IMG/VR virus record: IMGVR_UViG_3300044623_000784 | Location: 54,085 to 118,084 of that record | Reading direction: 5' to 3' (one strand) | Source of the DNA: a virus | Length of the DNA stretch: 64,000 nt | Part shown: piece by piece, positions 36,696-45,241 of the stretch | How positions within the stretch are numbered: the first letter of the stretch is position 1 | Layout of the letters: each line of letters opens with the position of its first letter | Notes under the pieces: generated by a model | Databases searched by the model: none | What the model was told of the DNA's origin: nothing | Seen by the model: only the letters and a program-made list of their open reading frames with translations | Program-made: the position numbers and the translations under genes

Positions 36696-38552
36696 TTACG
36701 CTGTCAAGTCGCCAAAGACAACCCATGTATTTGCTGCTCTTTTAAGGAGAGTTGCAGATGACCAAGTTGTACGAAGTTTCAAGCCAGGTGTTGCATTAAC
36801 TGTAACTGTTCCTGATACTGGGGCAATTGTTACTTGTCCCGCTCCAGTTTGGAGAATATCAATTGAAGTTCCAATTGGGAAGTTTAGTGTTGCATCTGTT
36901 GGAATTGTAAGGGTAATTGGTGATGCTGAACCCATTTCAATTAGGTCGTCTCTTTCAGTTAGTGATGAAAGTGTGTATGATGCTGTCTTTTGTGAAATTG
37001 GGGTTAAAGAATCTACCTTTAATCCAAGGTTAGTTGTTACTGTTGCTGCAAAGTTTTCGTCATCTCCAAGTGCTGCAGCAAGTTCATCAAGTGTGTTAAG
37101 GGCTGCTGGTGCTCCTGTTAATAGTGCATTAACTTGTGCTGTTGCATCTGCGATTGCTTCTGCCTTTGCAGTTGCGATTGCTTGTGACTGTGCAGTAGAT
37201 ACTGGCTTTGATGTATCTGCTGTATTATCAACATTTCCAAGGCCTAGAGTAGTCTTTGTTACTGCTGCTACATCTGCTGTTGTTGCAAGTAATGATGTGT
37301 CTGCAATACCGTGAACATTTGTTGTGTCATTATTGTGTGTTGTAACTGCAGCGTCTGCATATACCTTTGTAGCAAGTGCTGCTGTGTCAGCAATGCCGTG
37401 AACGCTTGTAGTATCAGAGTTGTGTGTACCAATCTCAGTTCCCACATATGTTGTTGTTGCTACTGTTGAGTCAATATCAAAAGCATTTGTTGCGGAGTTG
37501 TAATCAAGTCCAACACCAGCAAGGAGTGATTGATCTACTGCTGAGTTGCCAACTGCTGTATCAACATAATCTTGGGTTGCAAGAAGTGTAGTATTTGCAA
37601 TTCCATGGACATTTAGTGTCTCATTATTGTGATCTGTTAAGTCTGAAAGGTAAGCAAGGTTTCCTGTGTTTGAAATTCCATGAACATTTAGTGTCTCACT
37701 ATTATGATCTGTAATGTCTACAACATAGGCAAGGTTTGCTGTATTTGAAATTCCATGGATATTTTCTGTAAGTGCAGCATGTGTTGACACTGCTGTATCT
37801 GCATATGTTTTTGTAGCAAGGTCTGCGGTGTTTGTAATTCCATGAACACCTAATGTGTCATCTGAGTGTGTTGATACCGCTGTATCTGCATAATTTTTTG
37901 TTGCAAGATCTGCGGTGTTAGCAATACCGTGAACATTTTCTACATCGTTGTCATGTGTTTGAACTGCTGTGTCAGCATAAGTCTTTGTTGCGAGTGCTGC
38001 AGTGTCTGCGATTCCATGAACTTCTGTTGAATCTGATTGGTGTGTTGACACTGCTGAGTCAGCATAATTCTTTGTAGCAAGATCTGCTGTATTAGCAATA
38101 CCATGAACATCTGATATATCTGAGTTATGTGTTGTTACTGCATTTCCAGCAAAAGTCTCTGCTGCTGTTTGTGCTGTAGAAACATTTGTTGTAGTTGCAA
38201 GTAGGGCAGTGTTTACAATTCCATGAACATTTGTTGTCCCATTGTGCTGGTTGATAGATCCTGCAATGCTGGCTGCAATATTAGTAAAGAATGCTGGGTC
38301 ATCACCGATTGCTGCTGCCAATTCATTAAGGGTGTCTAGCGTTCCTGGAGCAGCATCTATAAGGTTGGAAATTGCTGCATTAAGTTCTGTTGCGTTAGTA
38401 AAATATGTTAATGCTGCCCATGCTGAGGAGCCATTACCCATTTTAAACTTACTTGTATCGGTTTCAAATCCGATCTCGCCTGCTGCTAATACTGGGTTTG
38501 CAGCCGTCCATTGTGCTGCAGTACCTCTGCGCTGTTGCATTCTTGTTGCCAT
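36696..38552 (-). CDS. Tail fibre with ten HGI repeats
   Basis: 618 aa. The N-terminus MATRMQQRRGTAAQWTAANP is a common phage fibre/receptor-binding N-module. It has APGTLDTLNELAAAIGDDP near 70, then ten copies of a unit of about 29 residues, V-HGI-x-NT-x-x-LATK-x-YADTAV-STHN, expected to make a trimeric beta/coiled rod. A C-terminal beta domain (about 515-618, SYTLSSLTERDDLIEM to TWVVFGDLTA) also occurs in the 916-aa Thr-rich protein. AGGAGATATAA precedes the ATG. Confidence 0.85.
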   Translation of the reverse strand: MATRMQQRRGTAAQWTAANPVLAAGEIGFETDTSKFKMGNGSSAWAALTYFTNATELNAAISNLIDAAPGTLDTLNELAAAIGDDPAFFTNIAASIAGSINQHNGTTNVHGIVNTALLATTTNVSTAQTAAETFAGNAVTTHNSDISDVHGIANTADLATKNYADSAVSTHQSDSTEVHGIADTAALATKTYADTAVQTHDNDVENVHGIANTADLATKNYADTAVSTHSDDTLGVHGITNTADLATKTYADTAVSTHAALTENIHGISNTANLAYVVDITDHNSETLNVHGISNTGNLAYLSDLTDHNNETLNVHGIANTTLLATQDYVDTAVGNSAVDQSLLAGVGLDYNSATNAFDIDSTVATTTYVGTEIGTHNSDTTSVHGIADTAALATKVYADAAVTTHNNDTTNVHGIADTSLLATTADVAAVTKTTLGLGNVDNTADTSKPVSTAQSQAIATAKAEAIADATAQVNALLTGAPAALNTLDELAAALGDDENFAATVTTNLGLKVDSLTPISQKTASYTLSSLTERDDLIEMGSASPITLTIPTDATLNFPIGTSIDILQTGAGQVTIAPVSGTVTVNATPGLKLRTTWSSATLLKRAANTWVVFGDLTA

Positions 38553-38605
38553 TTATATCTCCTTATGGGGGCTGCCCATTAACTTATCTTATTATAACCC
38601 CTGTT

Positions 38606-39055
38606 TTAATTGAAGTTATCTACTACACTGCCGCCATCGAATACAACTGTCCAAACTGTTGAGTCTGGTCCACCTGCATCCAAACCTACACCCAATGGGC
38701 TGTTGAATGATCCACCTTCATAGAACTGAGATACTATGAAACCAGTTCCATCAATTGCGGTATCGTGAATGTGCTGTGGTAAATTATTTGTATCATCAAT
38801 AGTTGCTTGGGTATACCAAGAACCATCGTAATAAAAATTAACTCTGTTTGTTAGAGTGTCTAACCACATTGTTCCATTAGTTGGTGAAGAAGGAGCAGTT
38901 GCGCCTACGGCCATTGAACGACTATCGACATACTCCTTGGTTGCTGCATGGGCATTAAGAGTTGGGGCTCCTACTGTTACTGCATCTCCGAATGTACCGC
39001 CGTTTGCTACGACTAACCCATTCTTGACCTTAAAGTCTTTATCGACTGTTGCCAT
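38606..39055 (-). CDS. Short tail-fibre-like protein
   Basis: 149 aa. The N-terminal 20 residues (MATVDKDFKVKNGLVVANGG) match those of the 671-aa fibre next to it (MATVNKDFKIKSGLIVEG), so both probably attach to the same virion site. APTLNAHAATKEYVDSR and SSPTNGTMWLDTLTNRVNFYYDGSW are standard phage fibre motifs. The C-terminus is Gly/Phe-rich. Probably an accessory fibre or cap. Confidence 0.8.
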   Translation of the reverse strand: MATVDKDFKVKNGLVVANGGTFGDAVTVGAPTLNAHAATKEYVDSRSMAVGATAPSSPTNGTMWLDTLTNRVNFYYDGSWYTQATIDDTNNLPQHIHDTAIDGTGFIVSQFYEGGSFNSPLGVGLDAGGPDSTVWTVVFDGGSVVDNFN

Positions 39056-39090
39056 TTACTGCTCCTTCTTCCAACTATTTTTATTTTTTA

Positions 39091-41106
39091 TTACTTAAGA
39101 AGTGTACCCATAACAGTAACTGTTGAGTCATTGTTAGCGGTTGTTACCTGTAGTTGTACGTTTGCTCCTGAAATACCTGCTGAAACTGATGACGCTGAGC
39201 CATTTGTTCCAACAATTCCGTATTCAGTGATTGCAATGTTATCTGAAGAGTCAAGTGTCAAAAGGACCTTTGATATTTCAGTATGTGTTCCGTAGGCAAC
39301 CTTTACAAGGTATTCTGCTGAACGGTAGTCAGCCTTTGCGAAGGCGTGTGCTACTTGAATTCCTGCTGTTGGTGCTGAAAGTGTTGCTGCAACCTGCTTA
39401 GCAACTGAGTTTAACTCAACTGCTGTAAAGTTTGGAACAACTGCTTCAAGAGCGTCTACTGCACGAACATCTGTGAAGTACTTGTTTGTTGTACCTTCTA
39501 CAAGGTCATCAGTATCAGAATCTGCTACACCGTTTTCTGCGGTAATAGTAAGTCCTGAACCATTTCCTGTAATTGTGATATTAGTCTTTGTAGCACCAAC
39601 CAAAAGGTCTGCTGCTGAAGTCTTGGCACGAGCATCTGTGAAGTAAAGGTTTGTAGAACCCTCTTCAATGTCATCTGTGTTAAGTTCATCAATTGCATCG
39701 CCAATTGTTCCACCTACAGCGTCAATTGCTCGCTGGTTTGTGAAGTAAAGGTTTGCTGAACCTTCTTCAATATCATCTGTGTCAAGTGCGTCTGCGTGAT
39801 CAATTGCTGCTTGCTGTGCAAGACCAATTTCTGTGCCTGTCTTATATGCTGACCAAACTTCTGCTGAAGAAGATGATGCATCATTGATCAAGTCGTCTGC
39901 GTAGTCTTTTGCATCTTGTTCTGCTGTATCAGCGTATGACTGGTAAGCAGTTGTGATTAAGCCTTCACGAGTGTCTGTGTATGCCTTAGCATCGTCTTCT
40001 GCTGTGTTAGCATAACCCTGTGCTGCTGCATCAAGAGTTGAAATTTCTCCATCTACATAACCCTTTGTTGCTGCATGTAATGTAAGTGTTGGTGCACCTG
40101 GAAGAACCAAGTCTCCAGTCATTGTATCGCCAGACTTTGCTACTCTACCAGCAACGGCTGCTGCTGCATCTGTAGCATAGTTTGGATTATCTGCAATTGC
40201 TGCAGCCAATTCATTAAGTGTATCTAGAAGTTCTGGTGCTGAATCTACAAGATCTGCAACCTTGCCGTCTGTGTAAGAGTTAGCGTCTGCAATTGCTTGA
40301 CCCTTAGCAGTTGCAATAGCAGAGTTACGGTTTGTAACTTCTGTGTTAATTGCTGAAGTAATTGCTGAGTTACGATCTGTAACTTCTGTTGCAATCTTTC
40401 CATCTGTGTAAGTGTTTGCATCCGCTTCTGCTGTATTAGCCTTTGAGGTAGCGTCTGCTGATGCTGTTGAAATTGCATCTGCTTCTGCTTGATCTGCATA
40501 GCCTTGTGTTGCAAGAACATCTGCACCCCACTTGACTGAAGAACCTGCTGCTGGAGTAAGAACGATATGAGAATCAGAATTGATTGTCATTGCTCCTGCG
40601 CCAGTGAAGTTAAGTGTATCTCCAATAGTCTTGTTTGTTAATGTTTGTGTGTTGGTTGTTCCAACTACCGCACCTGTTGCACCGTGTGCGACTGTAGCAT
40701 TTTCGTGATCTGTAAGATCTGATGCTACTGCGTTTGCTGCTGTAGTTGCTGATCCTGCTGCATCATATGCAGCGTTAGTTGCATCAAGTGCTCTTTGGTT
40801 TGTGAAGTAAAGGTTTGAACCTTCTGCAAGATCTCCAGTGTCATGGTTTGAAATATCTGATACTTGACCAGTTACGTCACCAGTTAAATCTGCTGTAATT
40901 GTTCCTGCAGCAAAGTTACCATTAGCATCACGCTTTACAACTTTGTTTGCTTCGTTAGCAGATGTGGCTGTTCCGCCAATAAGATTAACTACGTAATCTT
41001 GATCTGCTTGCTTCTTTGTAAGAACGTCAAAACCGTTAACTGTCGCTGTTGTACCTTCAACGATTAAACCACTCTTAATTTTAAAATCTTTATTTACTGT
41101 TGCCAT
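39091..41106 (-). CDS. Long tail fibre protein
   Basis: 671 aa. Conserved N-anchor, then four copies of the fibre motif DTDDIEEGSANLYFTNQRA (varied), a LADTLNELAAAIADNP-type module near 280, and long Ala/Asp/Thr heptad-like stretches (QAEADAISTASADATSKANT) that suggest a trimeric coiled rod. The last 110 residues form a beta domain that recurs in the next upstream gene (EYGIVGTNGSAS). Receptor binding or fibre-shaft role. Confidence 0.85.
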   Translation of the reverse strand: MATVNKDFKIKSGLIVEGTTATVNGFDVLTKKQADQDYVVNLIGGTATSANEANKVVKRDANGNFAAGTITADLTGDVTGQVSDISNHDTGDLAEGSNLYFTNQRALDATNAAYDAAGSATTAANAVASDLTDHENATVAHGATGAVVGTTNTQTLTNKTIGDTLNFTGAGAMTINSDSHIVLTPAAGSSVKWGADVLATQGYADQAEADAISTASADATSKANTAEADANTYTDGKIATEVTDRNSAITSAINTEVTNRNSAIATAKGQAIADANSYTDGKVADLVDSAPELLDTLNELAAAIADNPNYATDAAAAVAGRVAKSGDTMTGDLVLPGAPTLTLHAATKGYVDGEISTLDAAAQGYANTAEDDAKAYTDTREGLITTAYQSYADTAEQDAKDYADDLINDASSSSAEVWSAYKTGTEIGLAQQAAIDHADALDTDDIEEGSANLYFTNQRAIDAVGGTIGDAIDELNTDDIEEGSTNLYFTDARAKTSAADLLVGATKTNITITGNGSGLTITAENGVADSDTDDLVEGTTNKYFTDVRAVDALEAVVPNFTAVELNSVAKQVAATLSAPTAGIQVAHAFAKADYRSAEYLVKVAYGTHTEISKVLLTLDSSDNIAITEYGIVGTNGSASSVSAGISGANVQLQVTTANNDSTVTVMGTLLK

Positions 41107-41123
41107 TTTTTATATCTCCTTAG

Positions 41124-41570
41124 TTATGCCTTAAGTCCAATTCGTGCAAAACGAACTGTGACTGGCTTGATCGCTGGGTCTGGAGTGACTGTTAAGGCCA
41201 CGGTATTTCCAGTGCGAGAGACATTAATGGTGCCAATATTCCCATCATTGTCGATTGTTCCGTATTCGCTGACACTTACATTTGTACCGTCAACGAGAAT
41301 TGTTAGTTCGGTTGCATAGAACTTATTGTCCCCTGCAGAGGTCTTTGATATTGAAACAATATACTTGACCATACGCCAAACTGTAGCGTCAAAGTTATCA
41401 ACAACAGTTACGTTCTCAATACCAGTGATTGTATTTTCATTGTTACCAGCAGAACCCAAATCTGTTGCTTGGGCTGATGCGGTGTCAATTAAATCTTCAT
41501 AATTTTCTTGAGTAGGTCTATCTCCTGTTTGAAATAGAGTCTTAACTGATGGAATTGATACTTTAGCCAT
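41124..41570 (-). CDS. Fibre-tip-like protein sharing the long fibre's C-terminal domain
   Basis: 148 aa. Residues about 55-148 (WRMVKYIVSISKTSAG, SVSEYGTIDNDGNIG, ARIGLKA) match the last domain of the 671-aa fibre in order and spacing. A -10 TATAAT (41582-41577) ends 6 nt before the ATG with no ribosome site, so the mRNA is probably leaderless. It could be a free copy of a fibre-end domain or a fibre chaperone. Confidence 0.75.
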   Translation of the reverse strand: MAKVSIPSVKTLFQTGDRPTQENYEDLIDTASAQATDLGSAGNNENTITGIENVTVVDNFDATVWRMVKYIVSISKTSAGDNKFYATELTILVDGTNVSVSEYGTIDNDGNIGTINVSRTGNTVALTVTPDPAIKPVTVRFARIGLKA

Positions 41571-41602
41571 ATCGATATTATATCACCTGTTTAATAAGAC
41601 TA

Positions 41603-41827
41603 TTAGAGGATGTAGTTGCTATATCCAATAACCTGTAGTGGAATTGCTGGGGTATTGCCCAAACCAATAGCCACAATTTGAATGGCTGAAAACTTAACTC
41701 TAAAAGGAAGTATGTCTGTGATTACGGTGTTTCTTGTTATTTCTTCTACTTGAACTACAGGATAATCAATAGAAAAAATTTTTTTGGTTTTACCATTAAG
41801 TTCATCAAGTATTAATGCCGTGGCCAT
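41603..41827 (-). CDS. Small beta protein, unknown
   Basis: 74 aa, hydrophobic/beta-rich (YPVVQVEEITRNTVITDILP). The start overlaps the stop of the preceding gene (TAATG). No motif recognised. By context a minor virion or assembly protein of the fibre region. Confidence 0.65.
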   Translation of the reverse strand: MATALILDELNGKTKKIFSIDYPVVQVEEITRNTVITDILPFRVKFSAIQIVAIGLGNTPAIPLQVIGYSNYIL

Positions 41828-42243
41828 TAATCTGTTACATCTTCAAGGATAACCATGCTACCCTGGCAAACTGTCCAGACTCTTGTTGGGTCGCTAACCT
41901 GAATATCAAAGATGTCTCCTGTCTGCAAGACATTGGATTCTTCTGCTGTAAGCCAAACTGTAAACTCTCCAACAAGGTCATCTTCATCTGCAACTGGATG
42001 CAAAGCCATTATTGTAGTTGCATTATCAGTGATGACTCCTTTGTCTGATGCAAGGGTTGGTCTTTTAATCTTCATGGCAATGTCCCACTCAGATCCAACA
42101 CCCTTTAAAATTAACGGGACCTTTGCATCATCTGTAACATAAACCTTAAACCCAGAAGTATCTCCACGAACTACAGTCCAGACAACAGTTGGAGGCGGAT
42201 TGCCTACATTGTATAATGATTGAGATCCTCTTAAAGTTGCCAT
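41827..42243 (-). CDS. Baseplate/fibre-associated beta-sandwich protein A
   Basis: 138 aa. It contains VVWTVVRGDTSGFKVYVTDD near the start; the same W-x-VRGDTS pattern appears in the 126-aa protein at 51901-52281 and YKGDTFEFRIYPKKDDG in the 251-aa protein at 50300-51055. This strand-turn motif is seen in BppU-like N-domains of phage baseplates. Leaderless by the 6-nt -10 to ATG spacing (TATAAT 42255-42250). Confidence 0.65.
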   Translation of the reverse strand: MATLRGSQSLYNVGNPPPTVVWTVVRGDTSGFKVYVTDDAKVPLILKGVGSEWDIAMKIKRPTLASDKGVITDNATTIMALHPVADEDDLVGEFTVWLTAEESNVLQTGDIFDIQVSDPTRVWTVCQGSMVILEDVTD

Positions 42244-42255
42244 AATGTTATTATA

Positions 42256-42822
42256 TCACGACAAACCGTCCTTGAGTGCACCCCAAGTACCGTTTCCTTT
42301 TGTTTGAACTATAATCATTCCACCAAGTGATTTAATTGCTTGAACTGCAACCACTCCAACATATCTTGCTGGGCCAGTTGATGGACGACCACTTACCAAG
42401 GCTCCGTTTTGATCTACATAAATTTTTGTTCCAGAAGTACCTAAATCTGTTGTGTTCATTTGTATAATTCCAGAAACAACAACAACTCCGTTTGTAGAAG
42501 GCAGTGTGTCCGATTGCATTAATCCAAGAATTGGGACATCTGGGTTATGAGTAGGACTTGATGGGTTGTATAATTCTACAGTTGGAATTGCTTTTCCTTC
42601 ATAAGTCGTTACCCCCGAAATAAATACTGGCTTTCCTGTTAAAATAGAAATAGATGAACTTACATTTCTTACGGGAGATGAAACACTTGTCATTCCTAAA
42701 GATGGCAGTATATTATTTAAAGCATCAACCAGTACTTTAAAGTCTCCGTGTACATTAACAGGATCTGACGCAATAGGGTACGTCATAGTAGGATAATTAG
42801 ATGCTGAGGATGTCTGTGGCAT
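42256..42822 (-). CDS. Virion fibre-type beta protein
   Basis: 188 aa. Residues about 50-188 follow the phage fibre domain pattern (VRNVSSSISILTGKPVFIS, IPTVELYNP, VVVVSGIIQMNTTDLG, KIYVDQNGALVSGRPS). -10 TATAAT (42835-42830) lies 7 nt before the ATG and there is no ribosome site, so probably leaderless. Divergent from the lysozyme gene. Confidence 0.7.
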   Translation of the reverse strand: MPQTSSASNYPTMTYPIASDPVNVHGDFKVLVDALNNILPSLGMTSVSSPVRNVSSSISILTGKPVFISGVTTYEGKAIPTVELYNPSSPTHNPDVPILGLMQSDTLPSTNGVVVVSGIIQMNTTDLGTSGTKIYVDQNGALVSGRPSTGPARYVGVVAVQAIKSLGGMIIVQTKGNGTWGALKDGLS

Positions 42823-42848
42823 AATCTTTATTATACCACCCTCTAAAG

Positions 42849-42878
42849 TTGACTTTTGATAAATTTTTGTGTTATACT
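42849..42878 (+). promoter_or_regulatory. Promoter of the plus-strand lysozyme gene
   Basis: TTGACT (42849-42854), an 18-base spacer, TATACT (42873-42878). It faces away from the minus-strand fibre operon; the two promoters are about 13 bases apart. Confidence 0.7.
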
Positions 42879-42879
42879 A

Positions 42880-42904
42880 GGTAGTAACACCTACCAAGGT
42901 GTTA
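42880..42904 (+). promoter_or_regulatory. Two overlapping hairpins in the lysozyme leader
   Basis: Hairpin A pairs GGTAG with CTACC (42880-42895); hairpin B pairs TAACACCT with AGGTGTTA (42885-42904, perfect 8 bp, ACCA loop). They share bases and cannot form together. B could also be a double-stranded operator at the transcription start. The ribosome site AAGGAGG follows 10 bases later. Confidence 0.55.
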
Positions 42905-42925
42905 TTGTTTTCTAAGGAGGAAACT

Positions 42926-43489
42926 ATGATTAAATTTATCGAAAGAAACAAAGAGATCATTAGCACACTCAGTATCGTAGCATTAGTAACTGTTTTGTCG
43001 AACGGAGCCAATGCTGATTCGGGTCTTGATACTAAAAACAACTTGAGCATAGAACAGGCTCAGACATCGGAAACCGCCTCGAAAGAGGTTTTTTTGGTTT
43101 CTAAAGCAAAAAAACTAGAGAGTTTTGAGAACAAGGTTTCTCTGACTGATTTAGAACTAAAGGAACTGCTTTCGCTAGTAGGATTCAAGGGTAAAGACCT
43201 TGTAGTTGCTTGGGCAGTTGCTAAAAAGGAGTCTAATGGGCGACCACTGGCTTTTAATGGCAACCACAAGACTGGTGATTCATCTTATGGAATGTTCCAA
43301 ATCAATATGATTGATACCCTTGGTCCTGATCGTAGGACTAAGTTTGATCTTGACTCTAATGCCGAACTCTTCAACCCCGTCAAGAATGCAGAGATTGCAT
43401 ACTACATGACAAATGGTGGAGAAGATTGGTCTTCTTGGAAGGGCATTACTCCAAAGACCAGAATGTGGATGAATAAATTTCCTAAATAA
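42926..43489 (+). CDS. Exported lysozyme-like transglycosylase (candidate endolysin)
   Basis: 187 aa from the ATG at 42926 (AAGGAGG 5 nt upstream). A Sec signal peptide runs to about residue 30 (IISTLSIVALVTVLSNGANA, cut before DS). The catalytic part has Glu102 in VAKKESNGRP and YGMFQIN near 124, the pattern of lysozyme-like SLT transglycosylases that cleave peptidoglycan. It is the only plus-strand gene in the first 53 kb and has its own promoter and terminator. It may serve host lysis, or may be a captured host wall enzyme. A signal peptide means export would not need a holin. Confidence 0.85.
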   Translation: MIKFIERNKEIISTLSIVALVTVLSNGANADSGLDTKNNLSIEQAQTSETASKEVFLVSKAKKLESFENKVSLTDLELKELLSLVGFKGKDLVVAWAVAKKESNGRPLAFNGNHKTGDSSYGMFQINMIDTLGPDRRTKFDLDSNAELFNPVKNAEIAYYMTNGGEDWSSWKGITPKTRMWMNKFPK

Positions 43490-43503
43490 TCTATAAAATA
43501 ATA

Positions 43504-43531
43504 TACCCCCTTGGAGAAATCCTTGGGGGTA
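43504..43531. terminator. Bidirectional terminator between lysozyme and epimerase genes
   Basis: TACCCCC / GGGGGTA stem with an internal GG/CC pair and a T-rich flank on both sides (ATTTTATTAT on plus; TATATTATTTTAT on minus). It serves the convergent ends of the two genes. Confidence 0.8.
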
Positions 43532-43536
43532 TTTTA

Positions 43537-44337
43537 TTATCTAAAATTAACTTCTGACTTAACCCCATCTGAGAAAGTGTAAGAAGGGAACCAGCCAAGA
43601 AGATCTCTGTTATCTATTTCTGATAGAACTGTTAGGTCTGGCAAATTTAAAACGGTATAAGTAATAGTAACACCATTAGCCTTATACTCGTTTACCAGAT
43701 CAATCATAGTAAACTGGTTTCCAGTAAAAATATCTGTAAGCAAAAAGTCGTTATCCTTAAGATACTCAATAGATAGTACATTGGCTTTTGCTATATCTAA
43801 AATATGGACATAGTCTCTTGTTGAAGAAACGCTATTAATGTTTATATTTGGATTTTTACTAATTATTGAAAATATGTTTCCACCTTGCTCATCCTTTATT
43901 TTGTCAGATTTTCCAACAATGTTAAAATATCTTAAAATAACAAGTTTTTTACATAAAATTTTTAATATTTTTTCTTCTAAAAGTTTTGATTTGGCATATG
44001 GGTTGTATGGATTATATATTGCTGCAGAGGATGCAAATATAACTGGTATATTTAAAACCTTAGAAACTAAAGCAACAGACAAGGTAGATCCTATATTGTT
44101 TAAATAATAAAGAATAGGGTTTTTTACAGACTCTGTAATTGATTTTTTAGCAGACAGGTGAATTATTGCTTTTGGTTTTTTTAAAGACAAACAAAATAGT
44201 TTAAATATGTTTCTTGTGTCATTGTTATTTTTTTTATCAAACTCTATAACGTTATATCCATTTTTTATTAAAAGTTCTTTTGTTGCTGATCCAACATAAC
44301 CAAATGATCCAGTCAAAACTACGCTAGCAGTTTTCAA
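43537..44337 (-). CDS. NAD-dependent sugar epimerase/dehydratase
   Basis: 266 aa, extended short-chain dehydrogenase fold. Nucleotide-binding TGSFGYVGS (9-17), FASSAAIY with the catalytic Ser region near 104, and the catalytic Tyr114-x3-Lys118 (YAKSK) are present, with RDYVHILDIAKA near 188. The family includes UDP-glucose and UDP-GlcNAc 4-epimerases; at 266 aa it is shorter than the usual 310-340, so the specificity is open. TTG start with GGTGA 6 nt upstream, overlapping the glycosyltransferase stop. It is Lys/Asn-rich and looks more AT-rich than its neighbours, a hint of separate acquisition. Probably supplies a sugar nucleotide to the adjacent transferase. Confidence 0.85.
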   Translation of the reverse strand: MKTASVVLTGSFGYVGSATKELLIKNGYNVIEFDKKNNNDTRNIFKLFCLSLKKPKAIIHLSAKKSITESVKNPILYYLNNIGSTLSVALVSKVLNIPVIFASSAAIYNPYNPYAKSKLLEEKILKILCKKLVILRYFNIVGKSDKIKDEQGGNIFSIISKNPNININSVSSTRDYVHILDIAKANVLSIEYLKDNDFLLTDIFTGNQFTMIDLVNEYKANGVTITYTVLNLPDLTVLSEIDNRDLLGWFPSYTFSDGVKSEVNFR

Positions 44338-45241
44338 CTATTTCACCATTTATAAAATCAAGCCCAGCAAATGTTCCATATTCTAGAAGAGTTCTTTCAT
44401 TTCCAAGCAACATATCTCCAACTGTTCCTTCTGTTAAAGTTTTATAGATTAATTGTTTAGATACTAAATCTAAACGGTTAAATTCATCAGGGTAGTCTGT
44501 CCAAAGAATCTTTCTCTTATTTATTTCACCTGCAATGTTGTGATTATAGTAAAGATGATACATATACTGCTCATCAGGAACTAATATGTCATACCCATGC
44601 GTGTAGGCCCTTGCTGCCAACCATATTTCTTCTCCGTAAAATGCAATGTCTGTGTTGAAAGGTAAAAATCCTTTAACAGTAAATATTGATCCTCCAGATA
44701 CTGACTTTACAAATCTATTTCCATCGAGGATCGGCATTGCTGTTTGTTGTGGAATTCTTGTTAGCCTAAACTGATCTGGCTTTTCATGAAATGAGATATT
44801 AGATAAGTGGCCAGGTGGTAGAAAATCTTTTTCTACAAACTTAGCGGTTGCAGATGGATACCAGTAATTTGCTGGGTACATTGTAAGAAGTGGTTTGTGA
44901 ATTCCCTGAATTTGATAATTTAAAACCGAGTTTATGGCAACTTCGTCCCAACCACTAATAAATCTAGAATGTGAGTCGCATTGAAGATAATAATCTTCGC
45001 CATCATAAAATTGATGAGCAAGGGCTCTTCCGATTCCCAAACCAATATTTTCTGGAGCCTTGCTTTCAGCATGCTTAACATTAGGCAAATCAGGAACATT
45101 AATCTCTGATTCATCTACATAAACTGTGTGAACACCAAAATTAATTGTGTGGTTCCCAGATGACTGCTTTATTGCATCTAGAATTGTAGGGGTTACCTCT
45201 AAATCTCTATATGCTGCTATCTGAACAAATATGCTGGCCAT
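44324..45241 (-). CDS. GlcNAc transferase, GT60-like (hydroxyproline GlcNAc transferase family)
   Basis: 305 aa. The opening IFVQIAAYRDLEVTPTILDA and the DSHSRFISGWDE motif (89-100, with Asp89/His91 as likely metal site) are hallmarks I associate with the GT60 GlcNAc family (PF11397), whose characterised member adds GlcNAc to a hydroxyproline on Skp1 in Dictyostelium. PFNTDIAFYGEEIWLAARAYTHGYD near 213 is the conserved acceptor-side region. It is coupled to the radical SAM gene before it (TAATG) and overlaps the epimerase after it. The substrate here is unknown; virion proteins hydroxylated by the dioxygenases are the natural guess. Confidence 0.75.
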   Translation of the reverse strand: MASIFVQIAAYRDLEVTPTILDAIKQSSGNHTINFGVHTVYVDESEINVPDLPNVKHAESKAPENIGLGIGRALAHQFYDGEDYYLQCDSHSRFISGWDEVAINSVLNYQIQGIHKPLLTMYPANYWYPSATAKFVEKDFLPPGHLSNISFHEKPDQFRLTRIPQQTAMPILDGNRFVKSVSGGSIFTVKGFLPFNTDIAFYGEEIWLAARAYTHGYDILVPDEQYMYHLYYNHNIAGEINKRKILWTDYPDEFNRLDLVSKQLIYKTLTEGTVGDMLLGNERTLLEYGTFAGLDFINGEIVENC

